This document shows, piece after piece, positions 7,001 through 7,366 of a stretch of 7,366 bases of DNA. Each line of letters starts with the position of its first letter. Position 1 is the stretch's first letter. This DNA is from Terriglobales bacterium (GTDB lineage Bacteria > Acidobacteriota > Terriglobia > Terriglobales > Acidobacteriaceae). The position numbers and the translations under genes were made by a program. The notes under the pieces were generated by a model that did no database searches, was not told the origin of the DNA, and saw nothing but the letters and a program-made list of their open reading frames with translations. The stretch covers positions 1 to 7,366 of the forward strand of contig JAFAWN010000416.1 in assembly GCA_019241735.1 (NCBI GenBank), read 5' to 3'.

Positions 7001-7366
7001 CAAGTATGCGCGGAGATCCATTTTGGTTGGAGCTGCCCGAGGAGAACGTAGCGTCTGAGCCGAAAGTGCCATCTCCCTTTCCGAGATAAACGACCGCACC
7101 GCCGCTAACGGCGAAGGCCACGTCCAGCCTTCCATCGTGATTAAAATCCGCAACAGCAACATCGGTGGCTGCGATATTGTCGATTGGGACTGCATTCTGA
7201 AGTGTTCCGTCGCTATTACCCAGAAGAATCTGCGGAGGATTGGCGGCCACGACAACGTCCGGCTTACCGTCAGAATTGAAATCACCCACTGCCAGCCCCG
7301 AGGGAGTTGCAGTGACCCCATAAACCGGCGGAGATGCTAAGAAAGGAGAATCAGCAGGGCTGGAAT
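4053..7366 (-). CDS. Secreted FG-GAP/VCBS-repeat and Ig-like-repeat protein, partial (N-terminus beyond the window)
   Basis: The minus-strand frame is open from the right edge to the TAG at 4055-4053, giving 1,103 residues. A GTG at 7289-7287 could look like a start, but the frame continues upstream with family-like sequence (TPSGLAVGDFN), so the true start and any signal peptide are outside. Roughly the first 715 residues hold 14 repeats of the integrin-like FG-GAP type: each has a calcium loop like DFNNDGKPDL followed by a hairpin such as LLGNGDGTF, spaced 42-62 residues. They probably fold as beta-propeller blades. The last 380 residues are four Ig-like domains of the bacterial group-3 style, each opening with a T-rich strand and ending near YSGD. 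The protein ends right after the fourth, with no LPXTG, PEP-CTERM or membrane anchor. An extracellular or cell-surface binding role is inferred; no enzymatic domain is visible. It is convergent with the ligase/acyltransferase gene. Confidence 0.92.
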   Translation of the reverse strand, partial: SSPADSPFLASPPVYGVTATPSGLAVGDFNSDGKPDVVVAANPPQILLGNSDGTLQNAVPIDNIAATDVAVADFNHDGRLDVAFAVSGGAVVYLGKGDGTFGSDATFSSGSSNQNGSPRILAADVNHDGSADLILNTDAGVSVLLGTGNGAFQPAKASSVPSGVMAAADFNKDGRLDLAVLNSSLSILLGNGDGTFSLSNSYPITYSGNMNSLASADFNQDENPDVALPDGQVFLGNGDGSLRTPATFETSPHATVVAAIDMNGDGIPDLVTSGSQAFFGGDFGTTGISLGNGDGSFRPVRVFDSGDSFYPFVIAWGDFNGDGLPDIVVSSSEPFGGPSGRAVSILLNRGNAVLNTAELEIAGGSGQIAVGDFNRDGNMDLALANGSIYLGNGDGSLRPSLPTSLAGVAVVTADFNNDTKLDLAAAVECAPAGCASGGQLAVSAGNGDGTFQPPITLSSGGFFAESLVTGDFNGDGIPDIAVLNNCVDVNCSSPGGSATIFLGKGDGSFSPGTPIALNQQPYGGNPMTIVAGDFNNDGKIDLAALGTSFEPYLFPPGVVNVLLGNGDGTFQSPLVFLTASQSGVDAAFVGDFNNDGILDLAMANGAGVCSDCNGHGSIMYGNGDGTFSAGHNLGTSGGPPVSVVAADFFGTGNLTPVLANRCGDFLDCPNGSVMIDQTLSITDIMLSFLAVGDFNNDGKPDLAGSLQFDAGASVLLDIAATLSATTTTLSPSAIQSISAFQSITFTAEIKHTGPGTPTSEVAFSDNGVSIGSASVSSNGQASLTPTQLAVGAHFVVAYYGGDSSFAPSNSLGVHVNVAPSLTTTTITASANPVAANQPVTYTATVTNPYGGAITGSVTFKDGNKSTTVPVSAGTAVLTRTYSITGTHPVTAMYSGDSNNAGSTSGAWIEYIVNLPVFSKTVITTSGSPSLINQPVTFTAAVSSRLGKIPDGETITFFAGNTAIGSGIIANGIAIFTTSSLTAATHEITATYTGDATFKGSSAALRQDVALYPSTTVLKSRPNPSTSGQPIKMTAIVNSAAPGGPTGSVTFANGTTELGTVPLHAGKALLITQKLPAGTFTITAKYSGDAQSARSLGTTSQTVK
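4056..5201 (-). repeat. Four tandem Ig-like domains at the C-terminus
   Basis: Counting from the GTG at 7289, the four units lie near residues 697-792, 795-890, 893-986 and 987-1078. Each starts with a strand such as TTTLSPSA, TTTITASANP, TVITTSGSP or TTVLKSRPNP, has a central GSVTF-like strand (EVAFSDNG, SVTFKDGN, TITFFAGN, SVTFANGT) and closes with a tyrosine/GD motif (YYGGDSSF, YSGDSNN, YTGDATF, YSGDAQS). They are diverged in sequence, so the array looks old rather than recently duplicated. Such domains usually serve as stalks or adhesion modules outside the cell. Confidence 0.85.
5220..7366 (-). repeat. Tandem FG-GAP/VCBS calcium-loop repeats
   Basis: Fourteen units are visible, with the first loop Asp (counted from the GTG at 7289) at residues 3, 48, 99, 144, 192, 236, 293, 347, 389, 446, 508, 566, 622 and 668. 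Thirteen keep most of D-x-N-x-D-G-x-x-D; the unit at 622 has lost it (ADFFGTGNLTP). Units at 192 (QDENPD) and 389 (NDTKLD) lack the loop glycine. The same motif is visible in the plus strand DNA as recurring stretches like ccgtcattgttgaaatcgcc about every 130-190 bases. The array probably continues past the right edge. Confidence 0.88.

Noticed and set aside
7287..7289. GTG as the start codon of the FG-GAP protein
   Set aside because: The same frame stays open to the window edge with family-like sequence (TPSGLAVGDFN) and there is no signal peptide after this GTG, as expected for such an exported protein.
5220..7366. CRISPR-like or satellite repeats
   Set aside because: The regular DNA motif is explained by codons for the DFNxDGxxD calcium loop inside an open reading frame; units are diverged and of uneven length.

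Overview
The window reads as ordinary chromosomal DNA of moderately high GC from an environmental bacterium. The protein styles suggest Acidobacteriota: a cytoplasmic TPR protein beginning MAFGFGFNKQ, a ligase-ACP-acyltransferase fusion, and a very long secreted protein of FG-GAP blades followed by Ig-like repeats. This assignment is an inference from family resemblance; there is no rRNA or marker gene to prove it.

The layout is three long genes and two intergenic gaps. (1) Positions 1-1047, minus strand: the N-terminal 349 residues of a tetratricopeptide-repeat protein that runs off the left edge. (2) 1048-1308: a gap between divergent genes with no convincing sigma-70 promoter. (3) 1309-3801, plus strand: a complete 830-residue enzyme that joins an acyl-activating AMP ligase, an acyl-carrier-protein-like domain and a PlsC-type acyltransferase. 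(4) 3802-4052: a gap between convergent genes with two dyad-symmetric stretches, one of them a probable structured terminator region. (5) 4053-7366, minus strand: the C-terminal 1,103 residues of an extracellular protein with 14 FG-GAP/VCBS-type calcium-loop repeats followed by four Ig-like domains; its N-terminus lies beyond the right edge.

The genes do not form an operon: neighbours are divergent (1/2) and convergent (2/3), so each is probably transcribed alone within this window. The best-defined biochemistry is the middle gene, which could activate a fatty acid, possibly hold it on its own carrier domain, and transfer it to a lysophospholipid or glycerol-phosphate-type acceptor at the membrane. 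I see no tRNA, rRNA, CRISPR array, insertion sequence, phage gene or defence system. The points most worth a second look are the order and make-up of the three-domain enzyme, the eight cysteines of the FG-GAP protein falling in four close pairs, and the nested inverted repeats between the convergent genes.
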